A stretch of 64,000 bases of DNA from an uncultured Clostridia bacterium (GTDB taxonomy: Bacteria > Bacillota > Clostridia > Saccharofermentanales > Saccharofermentanaceae): positions 21,843-85,842 of the forward strand of contig CAMNGC010000009.1 in NCBI GenBank assembly GCA_946537885.1. The letters are read 5' to 3'. The position numbers were made by a program, and so were the translations under genes. This document shows positions 48,964 through 57,740 of the stretch, piece by piece. The notes below the pieces were generated by a model. It did not search any database. It was not told the DNA's origin and worked only from the letters and a program-made list of their open reading frames with translations. Numbering within the stretch: the stretch's first letter is position 1; every line of letters starts with the position of its first letter.

Positions 48964-49947
48964 ATGTACGACGAACTGGTTCCCGCTATTGAGGATTACA
49001 TGATCGCCACTTCGGGTGCTATCCCGGTCGTTTTCGAGGGGCTTTCTCATACCCTTGAGAAGACTGCGCCTGATGTCAAGGTCAGCTCCCACACATCCCA
49101 CGAGCTCCTTTATGTCCGCAACGGCAAGCTCGATGTCATGATCGAGGGGCACAATATAGTCATCGAAAAAGGCTCGACTCTCATAATCCGTCCTAACTCT
49201 GCCCACTCGGTTAGAGTCACATCAGGGACGGCGGATATCTTTGTGCTTTATTTCGGCTTCTCGCGCGATGCCGGCGCCGTTAATACGATGCTCGGTATGG
49301 TAAGAGAGGTAAAGCCCAAGAAGGCACCCGGTCCAAGCATTGTGATACCGCCCAGCATGGATCAGACATCCGTCGAGAGCTTTCTGGATTTTGCTTCCGG
49401 AAGTGACAGGGATGAGCTTCAGAAGGCTCCGTATCTGACCATATCAGGTGGTTATAAAAAGAGCATCAGCAATATAGTCGAGAGGATCGTTGAGGAGAAT
49501 AAGGACAACCTTTATTCCAAAGAGGTAATGATGCAGATCCTGACACTTGAGCTTATGCTTACTCTGGCTCGCGCCATGAAGAAGGAGTGGGAGGAGAGCC
49601 TTCGCGTTCGTAACGGCAAGGCCCGTGAACTGGTCCTGATCGCCAGAGATTATATAGACCAGAATTACGAGAGAGGCATAACAATAGCAGATGCTGCTTC
49701 CTATGTATTCTTAAGTCAGGGCTATTTTACCAGAGCATTCAGGGATGAATTCGGTATAAGCCCCATGGGATACCTGATGAAGAAAAGGCTGGATCGTGCA
49801 TGTGAGCTCCTGGGCAACGACGGGATCAAAGTCTCCGGAGTTGCTTCCCAGTCAGGCTTCTCAAGTCCTCAGCGTTTTAATGCGGCTTTCCGCAAACAGA
49901 TGGGGATGACGCCTATGGAATATCGTAAACAGATACTCAGAAAATAA
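48964..49947 (+). CDS. AraC-family transcriptional regulator
   Basis: Cupin N-terminus, C-terminal AraC double HTH. Confidence 0.93.
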   Translation: MYDELVPAIEDYMIATSGAIPVVFEGLSHTLEKTAPDVKVSSHTSHELLYVRNGKLDVMIEGHNIVIEKGSTLIIRPNSAHSVRVTSGTADIFVLYFGFSRDAGAVNTMLGMVREVKPKKAPGPSIVIPPSMDQTSVESFLDFASGSDRDELQKAPYLTISGGYKKSISNIVERIVEENKDNLYSKEVMMQILTLELMLTLARAMKKEWEESLRVRNGKARELVLIARDYIDQNYERGITIADAASYVFLSQGYFTRAFRDEFGISPMGYLMKKRLDRACELLGNDGIKVSGVASQSGFSSPQRFNAAFRKQMGMTPMEYRKQILRK

Positions 49948-49968
49948 TTCTTACGGGGGATAACAAAA

Positions 49969-50592
49969 GTGGCATACGATTATGCAAACGACAACAATAT
50001 ACCTGAGGAGAGCCGCGCCAATATGGATCTGCCCAAGATCGAAGCGGCAGTAAGAGACATCCTTGAAGCGATAGGAGAGGATCCTGACAGAGAAGGTCTC
50101 CTCGAGACCCCTTCGAGAGTCGCAAGGATGTATGCGGAAGTCTTCTCCGGCATCCACAGAGATGTTTCCAAAGACATCAAGATCTTTAATGAGCCCGGAA
50201 ATGATGAGATGATCCTTATAGGTGATATACCTTTCTATTCTATGTGTGAACACCACCTTCTGCCTTTTCACGGCAAGGCTCATGTGGTTTATATTCCAAA
50301 GGACGGCAAGATCTTCGGTCTCTCCAAGGTTGCCCGTATAGTAGATACTCTGTCCCGTAAGCCGCAACTTCAGGAACGTCTTACATCGGAGATTGCAGAC
50401 AGTATCGTTAAGAGCATCGATCCTACGGCTGTCTGTGTGGTTATCGAGGCTGAGCATCTCTGCATGACCATGAGAGGCATTCGTAAGCCGGGCTCCAGGA
50501 CTGTTACTTCAGCCATGAGAGGCGGCTGCAGAACCGACGCCCGTACACGTAACGAGGCCCTGGCTCTCATCAACAGACAGAGGACTTCCTGA
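49969..50592 (+). CDS. folE: GTP cyclohydrolase I
   Basis: [51 protein letters not shown]-like motif. Confidence 0.96.
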   Translation: MAYDYANDNNIPEESRANMDLPKIEAAVRDILEAIGEDPDREGLLETPSRVARMYAEVFSGIHRDVSKDIKIFNEPGNDEMILIGDIPFYSMCEHHLLPFHGKAHVVYIPKDGKIFGLSKVARIVDTLSRKPQLQERLTSEIADSIVKSIDPTAVCVVIEAEHLCMTMRGIRKPGSRTVTSAMRGGCRTDARTRNEALALINRQRTS

Positions 50593-51443
50593 TGATTATC
50601 GAAAAGCGCAGCGGCACTCTTGATCTTCGAGGCAAAAAGATCGAATACGGACACAGGACCCTTATAATGGGAATCCTGAACGTAACGCCGGATTCTTTCT
50701 CTGACGGCGGGAAAAACTATAAATTAAGCGATGCTCTCTTTGCAGCCGAGAAACTTATCCGTGACGGAGCCGATATTATTGATGTCGGCGGCGAATCGAC
50801 CCGCCCCGGATATACCATGATAAGTGTTGATGAGGAACTGGAGAGGATCGTGCCGGTGATCGAAGCTATTAATGATGCTTTCGATACGATAATCTCGGCA
50901 GATACCTATAAGGCAGATGTGGCCGAAGGCGCGCTTAAGGCCGGAGCGCATGTGATCAATGATATCTACGGATTTATGTATGACCCGAATATGGCTTCCA
51001 AGGTTGCAGCCTATAATGCCGCGGCAGTCCTGATGTTCAACTGCCGTCGTAATGGAGAATGCCTTAATGAGAGTATAACAGGACGTGCGATACGGGAGCT
51101 GTCCGGGAGCGTGGAGCGAGCCAAAAATGCAGGTATTAAAGATGACAGCATCATCCTTGACCCGGGGGTCGGCTTTGGCACATCAAGGGCACAGGACCTT
51201 GAGTTGATCAGGGATATGAACAGGCTTTCCATGAGTGGCAGATATCCGGTCCTTCTGGGAGCATCTCGTAAGAGGATCACGGCAGATGTCCTTGACTATG
51301 ATACTGTTCCCTATGAGCGGGATTATGTGACCGGGGGCATCCATCTGGCAGGAGTTATGTGCGGAGCATCGATCTTGAGAGTCCATAATGTTAAGGCTGC
51401 ATATGAAGGCCTTAAGGGCTTCGAGTCTGTTATCGGAGGTTGA
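50592..51443 (+). CDS. folP: Dihydropteroate synthase
   Basis: IMGILNVTPDSFSDGG, DVGGESTRPGY, ILDPGVGFG. Confidence 0.96.
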   Translation: MIIEKRSGTLDLRGKKIEYGHRTLIMGILNVTPDSFSDGGKNYKLSDALFAAEKLIRDGADIIDVGGESTRPGYTMISVDEELERIVPVIEAINDAFDTIISADTYKADVAEGALKAGAHVINDIYGFMYDPNMASKVAAYNAAAVLMFNCRRNGECLNESITGRAIRELSGSVERAKNAGIKDDSIILDPGVGFGTSRAQDLELIRDMNRLSMSGRYPVLLGASRKRITADVLDYDTVPYERDYVTGGIHLAGVMCGASILRVHNVKAAYEGLKGFESVIGG

Positions 51444-51444
51444 T

Positions 51445-51804
51445 ATGGCTAAGATCAGAATGTGTGATATGGAGTTTTACGGTTACACCGGCTGCCTTCC
51501 CGAAGAAAAAAAGCAGGGACAGACCTTTATCGTAACTGTTGAGATGGATTGCGAGAATCTTGTCGGCTGCATCAGTGACAGACTTGAAGACACAGTAGAT
51601 TATTCCAAGGTCTATGATATCGTTAAGAACATAGTTGAATCCTCCCATTGCAATCTGATCGAGCATCTGTGCTTCAGTATTGCGCGCGAGGTTCTGGATT
51701 CCTCTGATCTTATAACTGAGGTGAAAGTAACGGTGTCTAAACCAAATGCGCCTGTCAACGGAAGATTCAGGACTATGGAGACGGAGGTAATACTTCGTGC
51801 ATAA
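51445..51804 (+). CDS. folB: Dihydroneopterin aldolase
   Basis: FYGYTGCLPEEKKQGQTFIVTVEMDC, VKVTVSKPNAPV. Confidence 0.93.
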   Translation: MAKIRMCDMEFYGYTGCLPEEKKQGQTFIVTVEMDCENLVGCISDRLEDTVDYSKVYDIVKNIVESSHCNLIEHLCFSIAREVLDSSDLITEVKVTVSKPNAPVNGRFRTMETEVILRA

Positions 51805-52270
51805 GATATATCTGTCGGCGGGGAGCAATATGGGTGACAGGCTTGAGACCTTGAGAACTGCCGTCAATTTGCTCATATCGAAGGCCGCCCTTCAGAAGGT
51901 CCGTATATCGGGTGTCTACGAGACTGAACCGGTCGGCTACGACGATCAGCCCTATTTCCTGAATATCTGTATAGAGGCAGAATCCGAGACAGATGCTTAT
52001 GATCTTCTAAATGTGATCCACAATATCGAGAGGGAACTTCACAGAGAGCGTAAGATCCGGTTCGGACCAAGGACGATAGATATCGATATATTGCTTTTCG
52101 ATGATGTCAGATCGGATGATCCGGTGTTGACACTTCCGCACCCGAGGATGTACGAGAGAGCCTTTGTTCTACGCCCTTTATCCGAGCTTATCTCCCTTGG
52201 GGAAGATGTGATCATACCGGAAGATAAATCGGTAGTAAGAATCGGGGATTTCCCGGGATTTGAAGTTTGA
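51797..52270 (+). CDS. folK: 2-amino-4-hydroxy-6-hydroxymethyldihydropteridine pyrophosphokinase
   Basis: YLSAGSNMGDR, GPRTIDIDILLFDD, LPHPRMYERAFVLRPL. Confidence 0.95.
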   Translation: MHKIYLSAGSNMGDRLETLRTAVNLLISKAALQKVRISGVYETEPVGYDDQPYFLNICIEAESETDAYDLLNVIHNIERELHRERKIRFGPRTIDIDILLFDDVRSDDPVLTLPHPRMYERAFVLRPLSELISLGEDVIIPEDKSVVRIGDFPGFEV

Positions 52271-52330
52271 TACTCGAAAATATATAATCATATGGTTAAG
52301 TAACAGTACATATTTTAATCGGAGGAAGCG

Positions 52331-52837
52331 ATGGCTGACGATCAGAATAAGAATGCAAACGCAAATGCAAATGGCGGAAACAACGGTCAGCGCCAGGGTG
52401 GCGGCCGTAACAACCACAGAAGGAGAAATAATCGCAATCGTAACTACAATGGCGGTGAGCGCCAGGAAAGAAACAGCGAGCAGGGCGGCGAGAATATAAA
52501 CTCCTCCGGCGAGATGCGCCTGCAGAATCGTAATCGCAATAACGACCGCAATCGTGACCGTGACGGCCGCGAGCAGGGAGGAAGGAATAATCAGTCCAAG
52601 AAGAATAATTTCAAGGATAAGCAGGATAATCGCGAGAAGAATCCCGGTGAGGGCGGACAGCAGAAACCCTTCAGGGAGAAGCGTAGCCGCAACAACGAGC
52701 GCAGGGAAAGAAAGCCCCGTGAGTTCACCCCTGTAAAGGTTGAAGAGACGGCTGAAGATATCCGCCGCGAGAACGACAGGATCGAGAAGGAGATCTGGCT
52801 TGATATTGCCGAGATCCATACTATAAAGCTTGAGTGA
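52331..52837 (+). CDS. Arg/Asn/Gly-rich low-complexity protein
   Basis: 168 aa, N/R/G/E/Q-rich with a structured C-terminal tail; ends just before tmk. Confidence 0.7.
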   Translation: MADDQNKNANANANGGNNGQRQGGGRNNHRRRNNRNRNYNGGERQERNSEQGGENINSSGEMRLQNRNRNNDRNRDRDGREQGGRNNQSKKNNFKDKQDNREKNPGEGGQQKPFREKRSRNNERRERKPREFTPVKVEETAEDIRRENDRIEKEIWLDIAEIHTIKLE

Positions 52838-52844
52838 CGAGAAG

Positions 52845-53480
52845 ATGGAGAAGGGACTGTTCATTACTTTCGAAGGGATCGACGGCTGCGGCAAGAGTAC
52901 GCAGCTGAAGATGGTTGCCAGCCGTTTTGAAGAAGAGGGCAGGCAGATCATGCTGGTCCGTGAGCCCGGAGGGACTGTGATCGGGGAGAAGATCCGCGAG
53001 ATCTTGCTCGACCGTAAGAATGATTCCATGGTACCGATGGCAGAACTCTTCTTATATGAGGCTGCAAGAGCCCAGATCACGGAAGAAAAGATAAGACCCT
53101 TCTTAGAGGCCGGCGGAGTAGTTCTCTGTGACCGTTTCTATGATTCCACCACAGCCTATCAGGGTTACGCAAGGCAGCTCGGTTCTGATATCACAACGAC
53201 TCTCAATGAGATAGCAACGGGGGACCTTAAGCCTGATATTACATTTATTTTCGATATTGATCCCAAAGAGGCTCTTAAGAGACGGATGGAACGGGCAGAA
53301 GAGCCGGACAGGCTCGAAGCTATGGGAACGGCTTTTCAGGAGAAGGTAAGAGACGGATATCTCAAGTTGGCAGAAGCTGACAAAAGCGGCAGGATCGTGA
53401 TCATCGATGCTTCCGGAAGCAGAGAAGAGATAGCTGAGGCGGTAAAGCTTGCTATCGCATCTAAGACCGGAGACAGATGA
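52845..53480 (+). CDS. tmk: Thymidylate kinase
   Basis: LFITFEGIDGCGKSTQLKMV, DRFYDSTTAYQGYAR. Confidence 0.96.
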   Translation: MEKGLFITFEGIDGCGKSTQLKMVASRFEEEGRQIMLVREPGGTVIGEKIREILLDRKNDSMVPMAELFLYEAARAQITEEKIRPFLEAGGVVLCDRFYDSTTAYQGYARQLGSDITTTLNEIATGDLKPDITFIFDIDPKEALKRRMERAEEPDRLEAMGTAFQEKVRDGYLKLAEADKSGRIVIIDASGSREEIAEAVKLAIASKTGDR

Positions 53481-54490
53481 TCGTTATGGCTTTCGGGAAG
53501 TTTATCGGACAGAAAGAGATAAAGAGAAGACTGTCGGTGATGATGCAGGGTGAACCGTCGCAGTCTTTTCTTTTTACGGGGCCTGTAGGATCAGGCAAGC
53601 GAACGATCGCAGGGGAGCTTGCCAAGGCTTTGGTTTGTGAGAATCCCACAGCTGACGGTGCCTGTAACAACTGCAATTGCTGCCGTTACTACGATGCAGG
53701 GACACTTCCGGATGTGGTAAGGCTCGACGGCGAAGAATCAAATATCAAGGTGGCAGATGTCAGACGTACTGTCGTTTCAGGATCTGCCATGCCTCCTCAG
53801 ATCGCGCGACGTAAGGTTTTTCTGATCGACTGCGACAAGCTGAACGAAGAGGGACAGAATGCGATCCTTAAGTCCGTGGAAGAGCCGCCTGCCGGAGTCG
53901 TATTTATACTTATGGCAGCTGACAAGTCACACCTTTTGCCGACGATCTTATCGAGGGTTATCGAATTTAAGCTGGTTGGTTATAGCGAAGAGGAGATCCG
54001 CTCTATCGTTAAGACGAGATACGGCGATATAGATAACGGGAGACTCGAGTTCATCACTGATTTCTCGGCAGGCCTGCCCGGTAAAGCTATTGCCATGTGC
54101 GAGGACGAGGAGTTCGGGGAGCTTCGAGATAAGATATTTGATATCATGATAAAGATGCCCGAGAAGTCTTATACTGATATACTCTATGATGACTTTGCAT
54201 TTTGGGACGAGAATAAGAGCAGGGTGGATGATCTCCTCGTCTTTATGCTCTGGGTCATAGGTGATATTGCCATGATGCTCAAGGCTCCGGATTCGGCTGA
54301 TATAAGATATAAGGACAAGAAGGATGAGATAAGGGGAATGATATCACGCCATAGTTATCTGTCCACAACAAGACTGGGAAATTGTGCCACTGCCGTGAAT
54401 GAGATGATACGTGGCATGAATGTAAATGTTAATTACGAGAGCGCATGCTGCAGCATGTTGCTTAAAGTACATAAGGAGTTAAGACAATGA
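53477..54490 (+). CDS. holB: DNA polymerase III delta' subunit-like
   Basis: SFLFTGPVGSGKRTIAGELAKALVCENP, Zn-binding CNNCNCC, NAILKSVEEPPAGVVFILM. Confidence 0.92.
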   Translation: MIVMAFGKFIGQKEIKRRLSVMMQGEPSQSFLFTGPVGSGKRTIAGELAKALVCENPTADGACNNCNCCRYYDAGTLPDVVRLDGEESNIKVADVRRTVVSGSAMPPQIARRKVFLIDCDKLNEEGQNAILKSVEEPPAGVVFILMAADKSHLLPTILSRVIEFKLVGYSEEEIRSIVKTRYGDIDNGRLEFITDFSAGLPGKAIAMCEDEEFGELRDKIFDIMIKMPEKSYTDILYDDFAFWDENKSRVDDLLVFMLWVIGDIAMMLKAPDSADIRYKDKKDEIRGMISRHSYLSTTRLGNCATAVNEMIRGMNVNVNYESACCSMLLKVHKELRQ

Positions 54491-55425
54491 CCAAGATAGT
54501 AAACGTCCGTTTCAGAGAGGCGGGAAAGTTATACAGATATACATGTAATGGAATGAACCTCAGCATCGGGGATGCCGTAATGGTAGATACTCAGTTGGGT
54601 ATCGATCTGGCACATGTAGCCGAAGAACCTTATGAGACTGATGTTGAGATGGAAGAGGACAGTGAGCTTCAGCCTGTCCTTAGGATGGCTGATGAGAAGG
54701 AATTGGACAGATATCAGCTTAAGCTTGAGAAGGAGAAAGAAGCCTACGACAAGTGCCTGTCCCTTATCGAAAAACACGGCCTGGACATGAACCTGATCGA
54801 GGCAGTTTTTGCCTTTGACGGTAAGAAAGTAATCTTCTTCTTCACATCCGAGAACAGAGTTGACTTCAGAGAGCTGGTTAAGGATCTGGCAGCCGCCTTC
54901 CGTGCAAGGATCGAACTCAGACAGATAGGCTCCCGTGATCAGGCCAGATTGGTTGGCGGTATCGGTGTCTGTGGACGCGAACTCTGCTGTTGCTCTTTCT
55001 TGAATCATTTCGCTCCTGTTACACTTCGAATGGCCAGAGATCAAGGTCTGTCACTTAATCCGACCAAGTTAAACGGCGCATGCGGCAGACTTATGTGCTG
55101 CCTTCAGTTCGAGAAAGATGCATATAATGACGCCCGTAAGCGCATGCCCAAGGTTGGCCGTAAGATCAGGACTCCCAGGGGGATCGGTACTGTCTGTGAG
55201 GTCAACCTTATCGAGGAGATAGTGGCAGTTAAGTTTATACAGGATGATGTTCAGGAAATAGAGAAATACGAGTGGGCCGGACTCGAACCTTTGAATTCCG
55301 ACTTTAAGCCCGGTTGCCCTGAATACTCCTGTACGACCTGCCCAGGATGCGCCAGTAAGTTTGATTCCAACGGCAAATATACCGGCAACAACGCTGACAA
55401 ACGAGACGAGCGCGAGGACGTGTAA
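54487..55425 (+). CDS. PSP1-domain protein (YaaT/RicT-like)
   Basis: RVDFRELVKDLAAAFRARIELRQIGSRDQARLVGGIGVCGRELCCCSFL. Confidence 0.94.
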   Translation: MTKIVNVRFREAGKLYRYTCNGMNLSIGDAVMVDTQLGIDLAHVAEEPYETDVEMEEDSELQPVLRMADEKELDRYQLKLEKEKEAYDKCLSLIEKHGLDMNLIEAVFAFDGKKVIFFFTSENRVDFRELVKDLAAAFRARIELRQIGSRDQARLVGGIGVCGRELCCCSFLNHFAPVTLRMARDQGLSLNPTKLNGACGRLMCCLQFEKDAYNDARKRMPKVGRKIRTPRGIGTVCEVNLIEEIVAVKFIQDDVQEIEKYEWAGLEPLNSDFKPGCPEYSCTTCPGCASKFDSNGKYTGNNADKRDEREDV

Positions 55426-55551
55426 GCGCCGGTTTCTAATATAGAACGTTGTTATAAATTAAAAGATTGTTAATGTGCTCGCGAATTGAATTGACTTTTC
55501 GCGCCGATATGTAATAATCGAATCAGTACATTTGAAAGGGAGGTATTATAT

Positions 55552-55722
55552 ATGGCTTATGTAATTTCCGACTCATGCATCTCTTGTGGCGCTTGCGCTG
55601 AGGGTTGTCCCGTTTCAGCTATTGCTGAGGGCGAGACACAGTACCAGATCGATCCTGAGGTTTGCATCTCCTGTGGTGCTTGCGAGGCTACTTGCCCCGT
55701 ATCTGCGATTGCCGAAGAGTAA
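55552..55722 (+). CDS. 2[4Fe-4S] ferredoxin (56 aa, missing from ORF track)
   Basis: MAYVISDSCISCGACAEGCPVSAIAEGETQYQIDPEVCISCGACEATCPVSAIAEE; RBS AAGGGAGG. Confidence 0.95.
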   Translation: MAYVISDSCISCGACAEGCPVSAIAEGETQYQIDPEVCISCGACEATCPVSAIAEE

Positions 55723-55746
55723 TTTGAGCAAAGAGATGAGTTAAAT

Positions 55747-55777
55747 GAGAGCTGTCCGGAAGGGCGGCTCTCTTTTT
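55747..55777 (+). terminator. Rho-independent terminator after ferredoxin
   Basis: GAGAGC-N14-GCTCTCTTTTT. Confidence 0.8.
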
Positions 55778-55782
55778 GTGGT

Positions 55783-55896
55783 TCTTCACGGAAAGCTTGG
55801 GATATAGCGTGAATGCTTTAAGCAAAGGCTTAAGCAACGTGGGGGGCGACAACAAAACGACATAGTAAAAGATTTACTATGTCGAAAAATTGTCGC
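55783..55896. repeat. Composite intergenic repeat locus B
   Basis: TCTTCACGGAAAGCTTGGGATA and TTTAAGCAAAGGCTTAAGCA shared with locus A; nested hairpin GCGACAA[CGACATAGTAAA-AGA-TTTACTATGTCG]TTGTCGC. Confidence 0.75.
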
Positions 55897-56098
55897 TCGG
55901 CCCTTTTGACCTGCATATTTAAAAATCCGGAAAGCATCGACGCCTCCTGCGCGCGGCGGCCGCATTTCTTACAAGCCGACAATTATTCTTTTCTGATTGT
56001 GTTGTTTCCTATGTCGTATGTCGCCGGGGGCCTCGCCGATTTGTCCGCGCTCGCCCGATGTGAGATAATTGCTATAGCAAATTGACGGAGGACGGAAG

Positions 56099-56878
56099 AT
56101 GCCGGATATCACAGTTGAAGATCTGGGAAGAGGAGATCTAAAGCTCAAGCAGCTTAAGGATGGCTTCAGATTCGGTACTGACAGTGTGCTGCTGGCATGG
56201 TTCACGGCGTCCTTTGTCAGGCAGAATGCCAAAACGCGCCTTCTTGAGCTCGGTAGCGGTTGCGGGGCGGCGGCACTCCTGGTATCAGCCCGGGCCGGCG
56301 CTTGCTCGATAGACTGTTGTGAAGTTATGCCGGAGCCTTACGAGATACTTAAGCAGAATATAGATGAGAACAATCTGGCGGGAAGGCTCAGAGCCTTTAA
56401 TTGCGATATCAGACAACTGCCGAAGGAAATACTTGGGCAGCAGTATGATCTGGTCTTATTTAATCCGCCTTTCTACAGAAGAACTGAAGGCCCGGCTGTG
56501 GACTGTAAGAAGGCAAACCGGTTGGCAGGAAGGTTCGAAGAGCACGGCGGACTGGAAGACTTTGTCAAGGCTGCTTCGGCGAGACTTAAGCCGTCTTCGG
56601 GTTATGCGGTGATGGTTATGAAGAGCGAGAGACTGGGCGAGGCCGTGAAGCTTTTCGAGGATAATGATCTGAGTCCGGTAAGGCTTATGACAGTGCATCC
56701 GGCGGTTGATAAGAATGCGACGCTTTTTCTTCTGGCCGGGCGTAAATGCGGGCCAAGAGGGCAGATGCGCGTGCTCCCGCCCTTGATCACTCATTTTCGA
56801 AATGCAGATGGTGATATAATCGAGACAGACAAAATGATCGAAATATACAATAAGGAGCACAGAGATTGCTTTATCTGA
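56099..56878 (+). CDS. tRNA1(Val) (adenine(37)-N6)-methyltransferase-like
   Basis: FRFGTDSVLLAWF, LLELGSGCGAAALLVSAR, LVLFNPPFYR. Confidence 0.9.
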   Translation: MPDITVEDLGRGDLKLKQLKDGFRFGTDSVLLAWFTASFVRQNAKTRLLELGSGCGAAALLVSARAGACSIDCCEVMPEPYEILKQNIDENNLAGRLRAFNCDIRQLPKEILGQQYDLVLFNPPFYRRTEGPAVDCKKANRLAGRFEEHGGLEDFVKAASARLKPSSGYAVMVMKSERLGEAVKLFEDNDLSPVRLMTVHPAVDKNATLFLLAGRKCGPRGQMRVLPPLITHFRNADGDIIETDKMIEIYNKEHRDCFI

Positions 56879-57696
56879 TTGGAACACCGATAGGAAATTT
56901 GGGCGATATCAGCCCGAGAGCGACAGAGATGCTCGCTGCTGCCGACATCATCGCCTGCGAGGATACGAGACGAACGGGACTTTTGTTGCAGCAACTCGGC
57001 ATTGAGGGCAAACTTTTCTCTTATCATGAGCATAACAAGGTTGCCAAGGGCCGGGTGCTTATCGAAAAGATGAAGGAGGGTGCTACGGTCGCTCTTGTAT
57101 CTGATGCGGGCATGCCATCTATCAATGATCCGGGGGAGGACTTAGTAAAGCTCTGTATCGAAAACAATATAGACATCTCAGTCGTTCCGGGCCCGGTTGC
57201 CGCTATCACGGCCTTGGTCATGAGTGGACTTGACACGACCCGTTTCCATTATGAGGGCTTTCTGCCTTCGGAACAGAGCGAACGACGTAAGAGGCTGGAA
57301 GAACTTAAAAGAATCCCTGAGACGATCATCATTTACGAGGCCCCCCACAGGCTTAATAAGCTGGTGGCAGAGCTGGCAGAGAACGGTTTCGCTGATTGCC
57401 GCGCTGCTTTCTGCCGGGAGCTGACAAAGAAATATGAACAGGTAGTCAGGATGACCGTGGGCGAAGCGGTTGACTATTATAAGGAGAATCCTCCGAAGGG
57501 CGAATTTGTAATCTGCCTTGAAGCCCTGCCTTCGGTATCTGATGTTCAAGAATACAGCGACAGCGATGTAGATGCCCTTATATTAAAGCTTGCAGCTGAT
57601 GGAAAAACGACAAAAGAGATCGCTTCTGAGCTGGCTTCTGTTACAGGACGACGCAAAAAAGAAATATACGAACATGCTCTAAACATGTTAAAATAG
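56866..57696 (+). CDS. rsmI: 16S rRNA (cytidine(1402)-2'-O)-methyltransferase
   Basis: LYLIGTPIGNLGDISPRATEMLAAADIIACEDTRRT, SDAGMPSINDPGEDLV. Confidence 0.96.
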   Translation: MLYLIGTPIGNLGDISPRATEMLAAADIIACEDTRRTGLLLQQLGIEGKLFSYHEHNKVAKGRVLIEKMKEGATVALVSDAGMPSINDPGEDLVKLCIENNIDISVVPGPVAAITALVMSGLDTTRFHYEGFLPSEQSERRKRLEELKRIPETIIIYEAPHRLNKLVAELAENGFADCRAAFCRELTKKYEQVVRMTVGEAVDYYKENPPKGEFVICLEALPSVSDVQEYSDSDVDALILKLAADGKTTKEIASELASVTGRRKKEIYEHALNMLK

Positions 57697-57740
57697 AGAA
57701 TATCAAATATGAGGCGTCATGCCTCTTGCGGAGAAATAGT

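Noticed and set aside
49948-49968. Tetrahydrofolate riboswitch upstream of folE
   Set aside because: Only about 20 bp between the AraC gene and folE; no room for the aptamer and no matching motif seen
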